Shown one piece after another: positions 50,092 through 59,180 of a stretch of 64,000 nucleotides of DNA (position 1 is the first letter of the stretch; every line of letters starts with the position of its first letter). The notes beneath the pieces were generated by a model. The model did not search any database. It worked only from the letters and a program-made list of their open reading frames with translations, and was not told the origin of the DNA. The position numbers were made by a program, and so were the translations under genes. Origin of the DNA: Pseudobutyrivibrio ruminis HUN009 (GTDB lineage Bacteria; Bacillota; Clostridia; Lachnospirales; Lachnospiraceae); NCBI RefSeq assembly GCF_000703005.1, contig NZ_JNLH01000001.1, positions 1,081,501-1,145,500 of the forward strand, written 5' to 3'.

Positions 50092-52161
50092 ATGAGTTTT
50101 AAGAAAATCGGGACAAAGATGTTGGTAATGATTTTACCAATACTCGTAATAGCACAGATAGTGTTGACTATTATGTCTGCAACATCAAGTGACGCTCTTG
50201 TGGATACAAAAACTCAAGAGTCTATGAGTGCAGAATTGCGAGCTAATAGTTCTGAGGTAAGCGGATATTTGCAGGATGTTGAAACTCTAGCAGATTCCAT
50301 CGCTATCAGTGTTGCTTCATCATATACATACACAACATGGGAAGCATATGAGAAAATGCTTCAGGATATGATTGCAACAAACGATATCGTATTAGGCTCA
50401 GGATTGTGGTTCGAACCATATGCCTACGACCCAGAGCAACAATATTATGGTCCATATGTATATAAGGATGGTGACAAATCAGTTACTACATGGGAATATA
50501 GTAATTCCACATATGATTATTTCGCTCAGGAATACTATACAAATGCAATGGCAAGCGATGGCCCTGTAATAACGGACCCATATTATGATCCAACATCAGG
50601 AACAGTAATGTCCTCATGTTCTACTCCTATTGTTGTAAACGGCACAAAGATTGGCTGCGTTACAGTAGATATCGAACTTTCCGCTATTACCGAAATTATT
50701 AGTAATGTAACAGTAGGAAAAACAGGTGTAGGCATCCTTACATCTGCAGACGGTTTACTTATTGCAGGATATGATGACGAAAAAGTTCAATCAGGTGCCT
50801 ATTTAACAGAAGATGATAATGCATCTGTTGTATCGATGATGAGTACAGTGCTTGCTGAAGATGAAGGAACATCTGGATATACCGCAGGAAAGACTGATTA
50901 CAAAGTATACTTTGATACTATAGATTTGACAGGATGGAAGCTTATGGTTTCCATTGATGCATATGAATTAAAACAGCCAATATACCTGTTAATCAATCGT
51001 TTAGTAATCGTATGTATTGTGGCATTGGTAGTAGCAATAGTAATTATTGTTATGGGTATCGGTGGCGTGGCCAAGACAATCAGAAAGGTTCAAAACTTTG
51101 CTACAGAGCTTGCGGAAGGCGATTTTACAATTGAGAAGCTTTCTGTAAAAGGTAAGGATGAGCTTGCTGTAATGTCAACCTCATTGAATGATATGTACGG
51201 CAATAACAAGGGTGTTATTCAAAGTATTTCAGATTATTCAGTGGATATTAACGAGGCGAGCAATAATCTTAAATCTTCTGCGAATGAGCTGAAGATTGAG
51301 TTCGATAAGATTGTAGATATTATGACAGCTGTAAACGAGGATATGATGAATTCCTCAGCTGCAACACAGCAGCTTTCAGCATCTGTTGAGCAGGTTGCAA
51401 TGTCTACAGACAGCTTAAATGATGAGACTAAAGGCAGCTTGGATCTTGCTATTGATATTCAGAAGAGAGCTACAGAAATCGGCAAGAACAGCCAGGAGGC
51501 CTTCGATAAATCTCAAACCTTGCAGTCTAGCTTCGAGACCAAGCTGGAAGACAGTATTGCACAGTCTCAGGTTGTTGAAAACATTGGTGAGATGGCAAGT
51601 GTAATTGCAGACATTGCAGATCAGATTACATTGCTCTCTCTTAATGCATCAATTGAGGCAGCACGTGCAGGCGAGCAAGGAAAAGGCTTCGCAGTTGTAG
51701 CAACAGAAATTGGTAAGTTGGCAGGTCAGACAACAGATTCTGTAGAGAAGATTCAGGAAACTATTTCTGCTATACAGGATGCCTTTGAAGGCCTTGCTAC
51801 TAACGCTAAATCCCTTCTTGACTATGTTTCAAATACAGTAACACCAGATTATAAAAACTTTGTAGGTGTTGCTGAAAGATATGGACAGGATGCAGAATCA
51901 ATTAAAGAAACATCTGAGAAGCTTTCAAATATGACTGAATCAATTCAGGAAATTATGAACGAGGTTAAATCAGCAATTCAAAATATTGCAGAGGCCACTC
52001 AGAATACAGCAGCAAATAGTGGCGAAGTAATGGATTCTGTTTCCGAGCTATCTGAGACAGTAACTGAGATTAATGGAATGTCAGATAAGCAAAATGGCAT
52101 TGCACATGATTTAACAAGGGTTGTTAGTCAGTTTAAGTTGGACACTGAAAACAATATTTAA
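50092..52161 (+). CDS. Methyl-accepting chemotaxis protein, dCache type
   Basis: 689 residues; GGAGGGG before ATG 50092. Membrane segment near residues 10-30, large outer dCache domain (to about 300) with GLWFEPYAYDPEQQYYGPY and GKTGVGILTSADGLLIAG, the pattern of amino-acid or carboxylate-sensing dCache domains, second membrane segment near 305-328, HAMP and the signalling region with LLSLNASIEAARAGEQGKGF near residue 515. Distinct from the 2576 receptor. The preceding two-component genes may be functionally linked, but a terminator separates them. Confidence 0.94.
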   Translation: MSFKKIGTKMLVMILPILVIAQIVLTIMSATSSDALVDTKTQESMSAELRANSSEVSGYLQDVETLADSIAISVASSYTYTTWEAYEKMLQDMIATNDIVLGSGLWFEPYAYDPEQQYYGPYVYKDGDKSVTTWEYSNSTYDYFAQEYYTNAMASDGPVITDPYYDPTSGTVMSSCSTPIVVNGTKIGCVTVDIELSAITEIISNVTVGKTGVGILTSADGLLIAGYDDEKVQSGAYLTEDDNASVVSMMSTVLAEDEGTSGYTAGKTDYKVYFDTIDLTGWKLMVSIDAYELKQPIYLLINRLVIVCIVALVVAIVIIVMGIGGVAKTIRKVQNFATELAEGDFTIEKLSVKGKDELAVMSTSLNDMYGNNKGVIQSISDYSVDINEASNNLKSSANELKIEFDKIVDIMTAVNEDMMNSSAATQQLSASVEQVAMSTDSLNDETKGSLDLAIDIQKRATEIGKNSQEAFDKSQTLQSSFETKLEDSIAQSQVVENIGEMASVIADIADQITLLSLNASIEAARAGEQGKGFAVVATEIGKLAGQTTDSVEKIQETISAIQDAFEGLATNAKSLLDYVSNTVTPDYKNFVGVAERYGQDAESIKETSEKLSNMTESIQEIMNEVKSAIQNIAEATQNTAANSGEVMDSVSELSETVTEINGMSDKQNGIAHDLTRVVSQFKLDTENNI

Positions 52162-52189
52162 CCTAAATAATACTCAATATTGATAAGGG

Positions 52190-52229
52190 GTGGGGCCATT
52201 TATGTAATCATAGGTGACCTCACTTTTTT
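52190..52229 (+). terminator. Terminator after the second chemoreceptor gene
   Basis: GTGGGGCCA (52190-52198) pairs with TGACCTCAC (52215-52223) with one mismatch and one G-U pair, then six T residues. Confidence 0.7.
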
Positions 52230-52312
52230 ATGTATATTTTAGAAAATAATAGTCTAGACAGATAATTTCAATTATGGAATAATCGAATTAATTACGACGA
52301 GGTCTAGTTATT

Positions 52313-53149
52313 ATGAGTAAGAAAGTTATTTTTTTTGATATTGATGGTACACTCATCAATTTTGGCGGGGAATTTCCAGAATCTGCCAAGGAAGCTTTAA
52401 GATTGGCTAAGGCTAATGGCCACAAGATTATTTTATGTACAGGCAGAAGCATCTGCCAAATCGAAGAAAGATTATTAGAATTCGGATTCGACGGATTCGT
52501 ATCTGCAGCAGGAGCTAATGTTTCATATGGAGGAAAAGAGATTTTTGCAAACTATATGACAGAGGCACAGCTATCTAAACTTCTTGATTTTATGAAATCT
52601 CAAGAAATGATATACATGCTTCAATGCACGGATAAGGTGGTTGGTACTACAGAGTGTTTTGAGGCGATGCATGAGAATTTTAAGAAACGTCTAAAGGGTA
52701 AGGTTCCAAAGAATATTTCACAGATTTTCGAGCATGAATATGTAGATGACAATTTAATAAATAACGCAGGTAAGTATAAAAATGCGGAGAAAATATGCTA
52801 TTACAAGGCAGGATTATCGCTGGGACAGATAAAAGAGATGCTTGGGGAAGATTACTACATTACTGCCATGAGCTTTAAAAATGAAAACGAATCCTCTGGT
52901 GAAATAGCAGTTGGTGGAATTACAAAGGCTGTAGGAATGGAAAAGCTTGTGGAATACTTGGGAATCAAAAGAGAAGACACAGTTGCCTTTGGAGATGGAC
53001 CAAACGATTTTGAAATGATTGAATATGCTGGCATTGGGGTTGCCATGGGAAATGCTTCAGATGATTTAAAGGCGATAGCGGATTTCGTTACAACGAATAT
53101 CACTGAAGACGGAATATATAATGGGATGAAGGAATTGAATTTAATCTAG
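52313..53149 (+). CDS. Cof-type HAD phosphatase
   Basis: 278 residues. HAD motif I is FFDIDGTLI, motif II LCTGRS, motif III Lys in GGITKAVGM and motif IV FGDGPNDFEMI, with the C2B-type cap between II and III typical of Cof/YbiV sugar-phosphate or FMN-type phosphatases. The substrate is not determinable. Its stop codon is followed within two bases by the 587-bp palindrome. GAGG upstream of ATG 52313. Confidence 0.92.
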   Translation: MSKKVIFFDIDGTLINFGGEFPESAKEALRLAKANGHKIILCTGRSICQIEERLLEFGFDGFVSAAGANVSYGGKEIFANYMTEAQLSKLLDFMKSQEMIYMLQCTDKVVGTTECFEAMHENFKKRLKGKVPKNISQIFEHEYVDDNLINNAGKYKNAEKICYYKAGLSLGQIKEMLGEDYYITAMSFKNENESSGEIAVGGITKAVGMEKLVEYLGIKREDTVAFGDGPNDFEMIEYAGIGVAMGNASDDLKAIADFVTTNITEDGIYNGMKELNLI

Positions 53150-53150
53150 G

Positions 53151-53737
53151 TCTACAGACCGGGCTCCCCCACTGTGGTACGGGCGCTTGCACTGCAATGG
53201 AGTGACGATTTCGCGAATATTATAGTTTTTCTTGGTACAAAAGGAGAACACACTGTGAGTGTCTTGTTGCGGGATGAACCTTTTCTGAATCTGTATAGGC
53301 TAGGACGGACACTTTTAAACTATAAATATGGATTTCCAAAGCTATGGTACCTTGGGTTCATATTACATTCGCTAAGTAGAACTAAAAAAGAGATATTTGT
53401 ATGTATGAGCACCGTGGCACATTCAACATCGTGTTTCAGCGTGACCACTGCTGTCGCCGTCCTGGCGACAGCTGCTCATCCATATCAAATATCTCTTTTT
53501 GTTCTACTAAGCTTTTTCCAAAATCACCCAAAGGTTACCATAGTTTTTGAAATCCATAATCTAATCAAGAACCATGTGTCCGTCCATAGACATACAGATT
53601 CAGAAAATGTACAGACCTGCAAAAGACACCACAAATTAGTGTGTTCTCCTTGTACCTTAGAAAAACATAATATTCATGCGATGTCACTCTCTTGCAGTTT
53701 CAGCGCCCGTGTTACAGTGGGGGAGCCCGGCCCTATG
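53151..53737. repeat. Giant palindromic element, family A copy 2 (about 587 bp)
   Basis: Begins two bases after the HAD stop codon. Ends: CCGGGCTCCCCCACTGT on the left (53159-53175), complement ACAGTGGGGGAGCCCGG on the right. Arms remain complementary inwards with scattered mismatches: GAGAACACACT/AGTGTGTTCTC, TTTTCTGAATCTGTAT and its complement, GACGGACA/TGTCCGTC (53304-53311, 53577-53584), AAAAAGAGATATTTG/CAAATATCTCTTTTT (53385-53399, 53486-53500). The core is the reverse complement of that at 41581-41695. A 190-codon frame crosses it but is an accident of the palindrome. 53738-53850 holds only a hairpin (CCGTTAC/GTAACGG). Confidence 0.88.
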
Positions 53738-53850
53738 AAAAAGTGAATAGTGGGTGCCGTTACTTTTTGGTGAAAAAGAAGATGTAACGGGGGCGGGAGT
53801 TGTGCTAGAATTATAGGCAAGAATAAGGGAGAAATTGTTAGGGAGATTGT

Positions 53851-54936
53851 ATGCGAATTATTCATTGTGCAGACCTGCACTTAGACTCCAAGATGGAAAG
53901 CAATCTTGATAAAGACCAGGCACTTCTTAGGCGTTCGGAGTTGATAGAGACTTTTGAACGTATGGTAGAGTACGCTCTCGATAATCAGGTGCGTGCTATT
54001 CTTATTGCCGGAGATTTATTCGATAAAATCCACATTAGAAAAGAAGTTAAAAGAAGAGTTGTTGAGCAGATAGTAAATAATCCTCAGATTGAGTTTTATT
54101 ATCTGAAGGGCAACCATGATAGATGCGACTTTATGGAAGAGGGTATAGATGAGATACCTTCTAATTTCCATATGTTTACAGATGATGGATGGACTAGCTA
54201 TGAGCTAGATGATGTTGTGATTACTGGTATGGAGATTAACTCTGCAAACGTTGCAACTATGGCTCAACGTTTGGTGCTTGATTCTGCAAACACTAATATC
54301 GTTATGTTGCATGGGCAGCAGTCTGATTATGATGGCAGGGATGGTGCTGAAATCATCAATACCACTGCTTTAAAGGGCAAGTTTATTGATTATCTTGCTC
54401 TTGGTCATGTGCATAAATATATTTATGAGCAGTTGGATGATAGAGGTGTGTATTGCTATCCAGGCTGTCTTGAGGGTCGTGGCTTCGATGAAACTGGAGA
54501 TAAGGGCTTTGTGCTGATGGATATAGATGATGGAAAAATCACATCAGAGTTTATTCCATTTGCCCTTAGAAGACTTCATGAAATTCAGGTAGAAGTTACA
54601 GCTGATATGTCCCTTCAGGATACAGTGGCAAAGGCAAAGGAATTGCTACTTGATGTAGACGACCAGGACCTTATCAAGTTCGTTATTACTGGCGAACGTG
54701 AGCTGGATGACGAGCTTGATATTGTACGGTTTGTGCGTTTGTTTGAGAATAAATATTTCTTCGTAAAATGTTATGACAGAACAAAGACATTGGTTGATTA
54801 TGATAGCTTCAAATACGACAAGAGCTTGAAGGGCGAATTTGTCCGTCTGGTTCAGGCTCAGGATATGGATGAAGAGGAGAAAGCCAAGATTATCGAACTA
54901 GGAATTAGAGCCATTATGGGGGAGGATATTGAATGA
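53851..54936 (+). CDS. yhaO: SbcD-like DNA repair metallophosphoesterase (YhaO)
   Basis: 361 residues. Calcineurin-type nuclease with CADLHLDSK (D-x-H), IAGDLFD, LKGNHDRCDF, LHGQQSD and LALGHVHKY, all metal ligands present. GGGAG precedes ATG 53851. It overlaps the next gene by four bases (ATGA), the standard coupled arrangement of YhaO/YhaN and SbcD/SbcC pairs; together they cut or process damaged DNA ends or hairpins. The symbol is by family resemblance. Confidence 0.9.
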   Translation: MRIIHCADLHLDSKMESNLDKDQALLRRSELIETFERMVEYALDNQVRAILIAGDLFDKIHIRKEVKRRVVEQIVNNPQIEFYYLKGNHDRCDFMEEGIDEIPSNFHMFTDDGWTSYELDDVVITGMEINSANVATMAQRLVLDSANTNIVMLHGQQSDYDGRDGAEIINTTALKGKFIDYLALGHVHKYIYEQLDDRGVYCYPGCLEGRGFDETGDKGFVLMDIDDGKITSEFIPFALRRLHEIQVEVTADMSLQDTVAKAKELLLDVDDQDLIKFVITGERELDDELDIVRFVRLFENKYFFVKCYDRTKTLVDYDSFKYDKSLKGEFVRLVQAQDMDEEEKAKIIELGIRAIMGEDIE

Positions 54937-57605
54937 AATTAGTATCATGCTATATTGCCCACTTTGGCAAGATTACAGAATTTAAATACGATTTTGATGA
55001 AGGTTTCAATCCAATACTTCAGGAAAATGGATGGGGCAAAACCACATTTTCAGTATTCATTAAGGCCATGTTTTATGGATTGGAATATTCTCCAAATACA
55101 AAGAAAAAGCTTTTAGAGAGAAATCATTATCTTCCATGGGATGGTAGTCTTTGTGGAGGAAATATCGTCTTTACGGCAAAAGACCGTAGATACCGAATCG
55201 AGCGTACCTTTGGCAAGACAGATAAGGATGATACATTCGCTCTTTACGATGATGTGACAGGCCTTTTGTCAAACGACTATACCGAGGATATTGGTGAAGA
55301 ATTATTCAGAGTTGATAGGGATTCATTTGAGAAGAGTGTATATATTCCACAGCTTTCTTTGGGAACAGGAATGACAGATTCCCTCAATGCAAAAATGGGA
55401 AATCTTACTGCTGCCAGAGATGACATCAGCAACTTTGATGTAGCCTTAAAGAGCGTAAAGGATGCACGTGTTGAATACACTAGAAATAGTAAAATCAATC
55501 CAGGCAAGCTTTATGGCGTTAAAAGCGAAATAAATAAATGCAAGGAAGAATACGAAAAGCTTCCAGCTATAGAGGAAAGTGTTGAGGCCATGAGTTGCCT
55601 GGTAGAGGAAAAGCAGGGCAATCTTAATCAGCTTAATGCAGAAAAAACTAAGCTGGCCGAGACAATTCAGCTTCAAAGTAAAAAGGAGCAGGAGCTTGGT
55701 GCATACAGAATTCATAAAGAAAACTTAGATAGCGAGCTTGGCAAGCTGTCGGAGTTAGAAGAATTCTTTAAAGCAGGGATTCCTAGCGATGATGAAATTG
55801 TTATGCTGGAACAGACTGAGCGAGATTTGGCTGTTCATGAGCGTGCCCTAAGAGGATTATCAGAGGATAGAAGTAGAGAGACACCAGTTTTTGATAAGCC
55901 ATTTACAGAGAGAATACCAGATGATTCTGAGTTTGCTATGTGGAACAAAATGGCATCGAATCTTTCAGAGCTCCGTGCAAAGGCAGAGCATTCAAAACTC
56001 TCAGAGGAATCCAATAAGCAGCTCACAGAGCTTAAATTCTTCTTTGATAAAATGGAGCCTACCGACGAACAGCTTTCTCATATAGAACGCCAGACAACTT
56101 TGATTACTGGCCTTGAGGCAAGGGTGAGTCAAAGCAACGAAAGGCTTATCGCCCTTAGAGCGGAGCGAGAGGCAAATGAAAAACTCAACAAGAAAAATAC
56201 AGTTAGCGTTTGGCACATTATTGGCACAATCTTCCTGGCAATCTTTATTATGACAGGTGTTGTGTTTAGCAACTATCTGACAGATATTGTTGGAAGAATT
56301 GTAGAAATAGTCAGCTTTGTGGCCATCATTGTGGATGTGGTTATTCTTTCAATCAGCGGAAGACGTACTCACAAGAATAAAATGAAACAGGCTGCAGAAT
56401 ACGAGGAGCGTGTATCGGAAGAAGAGGATGCCCTTGAACTCAGCACATTAGAGCTTAGAGAATTGCAGGAAGAGTGCTCAGAATTTCTGTCCCACTTCCT
56501 TCTTACCAGAGCTGATACCATGCAGGAAAATGTATACGAAATTCGTAGAAAGCTGGATCAGTATCGACATCTTCTTGAAGAAGAAAAATCAAGACATCAG
56601 GAAGCAGAAGGCACACTTGATGAGCTTGCAGATTTGCAGCTAGAGCTATACACAAAGATACAGCCTTTTGCTACATGGTATGGAATCAATCTCTACGAAA
56701 TGGGCGGGGAATACGAATTCCTTGCACAGCTCAAAAAGGATGCTGAAAAGTATGCAAAATACCTTGAGGAGCAGGAAGAGATTGACAGTCATGAAAGCTC
56801 TATAAAGACTATGACTGAGGATATTAACAATATCCTTTCAAGATATCCAATTGATAAGTCGCTTGAGCGTCTTGAACAGATTCAAAGCATCAGTATTAAA
56901 AAGCGCGCCTACACTGCTATAAAAGAGCGTGTGGACAACCTCAAAGAAGAAATCGCTAAGTTTGAGGAAATGTACGATGTGAATGAGCAGGTTCAGTCAG
57001 TGGATGATCTTCAGCAAAAGCAAAATGCTTTGGATGAACAAATCATGGAGCTTAATAGACAAATCATGCAGGAGAAAGAAAATCTCGCACAGGCACTTGA
57101 GGATGTTGAAAGATTAAGCGATATTTCTGAGCAAATAGAACGTCTTGAGGTAAAGGAAAAGGAGTACAAAAAGAATGCTGAGCTTCTTACAAAGACAGAG
57201 GACTTCCTTCAAAGAGCCAGAGAAAGCTTCCAGTCTAAGTATATGCAACCGCTTCAAAATGGACTTCACAAATACCTTGGATTGATTAATGGTCCGGAGG
57301 CTACAAAATCAGGATATGCCATTGAGGATTTTGAGCTTGATATGGATTTAAATATAAAGCTGGCATATTCTGGAAGCACCAAAAGTGCTGAATATCTGTC
57401 TCAGGGATACCAGGATTTAGTTGCTCTTTGTTCCAGACTTGCTCTTGTTGACGTGCTTTATCCAGATGAGAAGCCAATTCTTATTTTGGATGATCCATTT
57501 ACAAATCTTGATGACAAAAAAATAAAGGAGTCATTAAAACTCCTTCATAAAATTGCCGACGAACGACAAACAGTATATTTCACATGCCACGACAGTAGAA
57601 TATAA
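54933..57605 (+). CDS. yhaN: SbcC/Rad50-like ATPase with internal membrane segments (YhaN)
   Basis: 890 residues. The N-terminal ATPase half has QENGWGKTTFSVF (P-loop), then long coiled coils from about 160 to 410, two hydrophobic segments near 424-445 and 455-472 (GTIFLAIFIMTGVV, VAIIVDVVILSI), more coiled coil, and the C-terminal half with LSQGYQDLVALCSRLAL (signature) and ILILDDPFTNLDD (Walker B). It uses ATP to move the YhaO nuclease arms. Membrane segments in the hinge position separate YhaN from true SbcC, which has a zinc hook there. Confidence 0.9.
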   Translation: MKLVSCYIAHFGKITEFKYDFDEGFNPILQENGWGKTTFSVFIKAMFYGLEYSPNTKKKLLERNHYLPWDGSLCGGNIVFTAKDRRYRIERTFGKTDKDDTFALYDDVTGLLSNDYTEDIGEELFRVDRDSFEKSVYIPQLSLGTGMTDSLNAKMGNLTAARDDISNFDVALKSVKDARVEYTRNSKINPGKLYGVKSEINKCKEEYEKLPAIEESVEAMSCLVEEKQGNLNQLNAEKTKLAETIQLQSKKEQELGAYRIHKENLDSELGKLSELEEFFKAGIPSDDEIVMLEQTERDLAVHERALRGLSEDRSRETPVFDKPFTERIPDDSEFAMWNKMASNLSELRAKAEHSKLSEESNKQLTELKFFFDKMEPTDEQLSHIERQTTLITGLEARVSQSNERLIALRAEREANEKLNKKNTVSVWHIIGTIFLAIFIMTGVVFSNYLTDIVGRIVEIVSFVAIIVDVVILSISGRRTHKNKMKQAAEYEERVSEEEDALELSTLELRELQEECSEFLSHFLLTRADTMQENVYEIRRKLDQYRHLLEEEKSRHQEAEGTLDELADLQLELYTKIQPFATWYGINLYEMGGEYEFLAQLKKDAEKYAKYLEEQEEIDSHESSIKTMTEDINNILSRYPIDKSLERLEQIQSISIKKRAYTAIKERVDNLKEEIAKFEEMYDVNEQVQSVDDLQQKQNALDEQIMELNRQIMQEKENLAQALEDVERLSDISEQIERLEVKEKEYKKNAELLTKTEDFLQRARESFQSKYMQPLQNGLHKYLGLINGPEATKSGYAIEDFELDMDLNIKLAYSGSTKSAEYLSQGYQDLVALCSRLALVDVLYPDEKPILILDDPFTNLDDKKIKESLKLLHKIADERQTVYFTCHDSRI

Positions 57606-57608
57606 ATT

Positions 57609-57881
57609 CTACAGTTGTGGACGTGTTTTATATTCCAAGTGACCATCACGGACCCACTCATGGATGATGCTTCGGTCGATACCAAACTCTTGAGCAACAA
57701 TCATTTCGTTGACATCATAGTTTTCATTAATGAACTCTTTCACTTTTGGAAAGAGTTCTTTTTTCATGCATTCTTTGCACTGGTCATAAGGTGAGCTAAG
57801 TGGTATACGTCTACCACATTTAGAACAGTGTTTAACTGCAGGACCTTCATCATTCAAAAAAGAATATCGTGTACTACCCAT
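57609..57881 (-). CDS. Small zinc-ribbon plus helix-turn-helix protein
   Basis: 90 residues, minus strand, downstream of murD with a 9-base gap; GAGGA precedes the start. CSKCGRR...CKECMKK gives a four-cysteine zinc ribbon (about residues 19-40), followed by a helical part with EMIVAQEFGIDRSIIHEWV that looks like a helix-turn-helix, and HLEYKTRP. No named family. It may bind DNA or a protein partner. As the last gene of the murL-murD operon it may regulate or have no link to it. Confidence 0.75.
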   Translation of the reverse strand: MGSTRYSFLNDEGPAVKHCSKCGRRIPLSSPYDQCKECMKKELFPKVKEFINENYDVNEMIVAQEFGIDRSIIHEWVRDGHLEYKTRPQL

Positions 57882-57890
57882 ACTTTATCC

Positions 57891-59180
57891 TCATAGTCCA
57901 ATATGTTCTTTAAAGAAATCGCCTCTCTGCTCAAAATTCTTGAAGTGACCATAGCTTGCTGAAGCTGGTGAAAGAATAACAGCAGTACCCTTAGATGCGT
58001 TTTCTTTTACATAGGTACAAGCATCTGCAAGTTCTTCTATGTAGTGTACATGAGTCATGAACTCATCGTTAGTAGCGGCCTTAAGCTTTTCTAAAATAAC
58101 TTTTCCGCTATCATACATTAAAATAATATGCTCTAAGCTACGTGTTTGTAAAAATGCAACCAAAGGATCGTAGTCGATACCTCTGTCCATTCCGCCAAGA
58201 AGGATTGTGCCGGCATTTGGAATGGCTTTAATTGCACTAATGGCAGATTCTACAGTTGTAGAGATTGAATCATCATAGTAATCAACTCCATCTAAGGAGC
58301 CGAGGAACTGTAAACGATGAGCCAAAGTTTTAAAAGTAGTTAATGCCTGCTTGAATTCATCGTCAGTGATATCGTATCTTCTGCAGATATCGTAAACAAA
58401 TGCTGTGTTGAAAAGATTGTGTGTACCGCGAAGTGTTACGCCTTCAATCTCATCAAATGAGTTGAAAGGTAAATCAGCGGATTTAACCTTGATAACAGTA
58501 GCTTTGCATTCTCCTGGAGCTGGCAAAAACTCTGGATTGCAGAAAAGGAAATCGCAGTAACCTTGATTTCTGTATATGTTTTTCTTGGCATTCCAGTATT
58601 TTTCAACTGTACCATAGTGATCCAGGTGATCCTCATAAAGATTTAAGAGGATTGCTTTTGATGGTGAATAATGAGCATATTCAAGCTGGTGGCAAGAAAG
58701 CTCAAATACAATAATTGTACGAGGATGAATCTGATCAGTGATATCGAAAATTGGTAATCCGATATTTCCTCCGAAGAGAACATCCTTACCACACTCCTTC
58801 AGTATATGATATAAAAGTGAAGATGTTGTGGATTTTCCCTTAGTTCCTGTAATTCCTATTGTCTGAGCACCATAAACCTGCAAAAATAGGTCTGCCTGAC
58901 AGGTGATATGGCAGCTGTATTCTTTAATATCCTTAGGAAGAACAATTCCTGGGCTTTTGAAAACAACATCATATTCATCTAGGCAGTCAAGATAGTTGGC
59001 GCCGGTGATAACCTTGTGGCTTGATGTTAAATCGGAACTAACAGCATTTGCATCGGCAATATCAAGCACCTGGTACCCGCCTACAGAGCTAATCATACGA
59101 AAGCTTGATTGTCCTTCTCGTCCATATCCTAGAATTAAAACTTTTTTGTCTTTAATTAAATTTCTAATTGTTTCTTTCAT
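57891..59180 (-). CDS. murD2: UDP-N-acetylmuramoyl-L-alanine:glutamate ligase (MurD/MurD2 type)
   Basis: 429 residues, minus strand. Mur ligase with dinucleotide-like N-terminus VLILGYGREGQSS, P-loop GITGTKGKSTTSSLLYHIL, ELSCHQLEY, NLYEDHLDHYGT and HRLQFLG, the ATP- and UDP-substrate regions of MurD. Its start lies inside the end of murL. In the MurL pathway the ligase is MurD2, which adds L-glutamate, and MurL then inverts it. The overlap with murL implies that it is the L-Glu-specific MurD2, but substrate chirality cannot be read from sequence; ordinary MurD is the alternative. Confidence 0.82.
   Translation of the reverse strand: MKETIRNLIKDKKVLILGYGREGQSSFRMISSVGGYQVLDIADANAVSSDLTSSHKVITGANYLDCLDEYDVVFKSPGIVLPKDIKEYSCHITCQADLFLQVYGAQTIGITGTKGKSTTSSLLYHILKECGKDVLFGGNIGLPIFDITDQIHPRTIIVFELSCHQLEYAHYSPSKAILLNLYEDHLDHYGTVEKYWNAKKNIYRNQGYCDFLFCNPEFLPAPGECKATVIKVKSADLPFNSFDEIEGVTLRGTHNLFNTAFVYDICRRYDITDDEFKQALTTFKTLAHRLQFLGSLDGVDYYDDSISTTVESAISAIKAIPNAGTILLGGMDRGIDYDPLVAFLQTRSLEHIILMYDSGKVILEKLKAATNDEFMTHVHYIEELADACTYVKENASKGTAVILSPASASYGHFKNFEQRGDFFKEHIGL

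Noticed and set aside
41609..53473. Common origin of the two palindrome families through an AGGAC tip
   Set aside because: Both family A and one family B copy have AGGAC in a hairpin loop, but five bases are too few and the other B copy lacks it.
53174..53746. Open frame of 190 codons within the giant palindrome
   Set aside because: It crosses the palindrome centre, has no ribosome binding site or recognisable domain, and its His/Cys/Ser-rich composition follows from the repeat; the matching element at 41446-41829 has no such frame.
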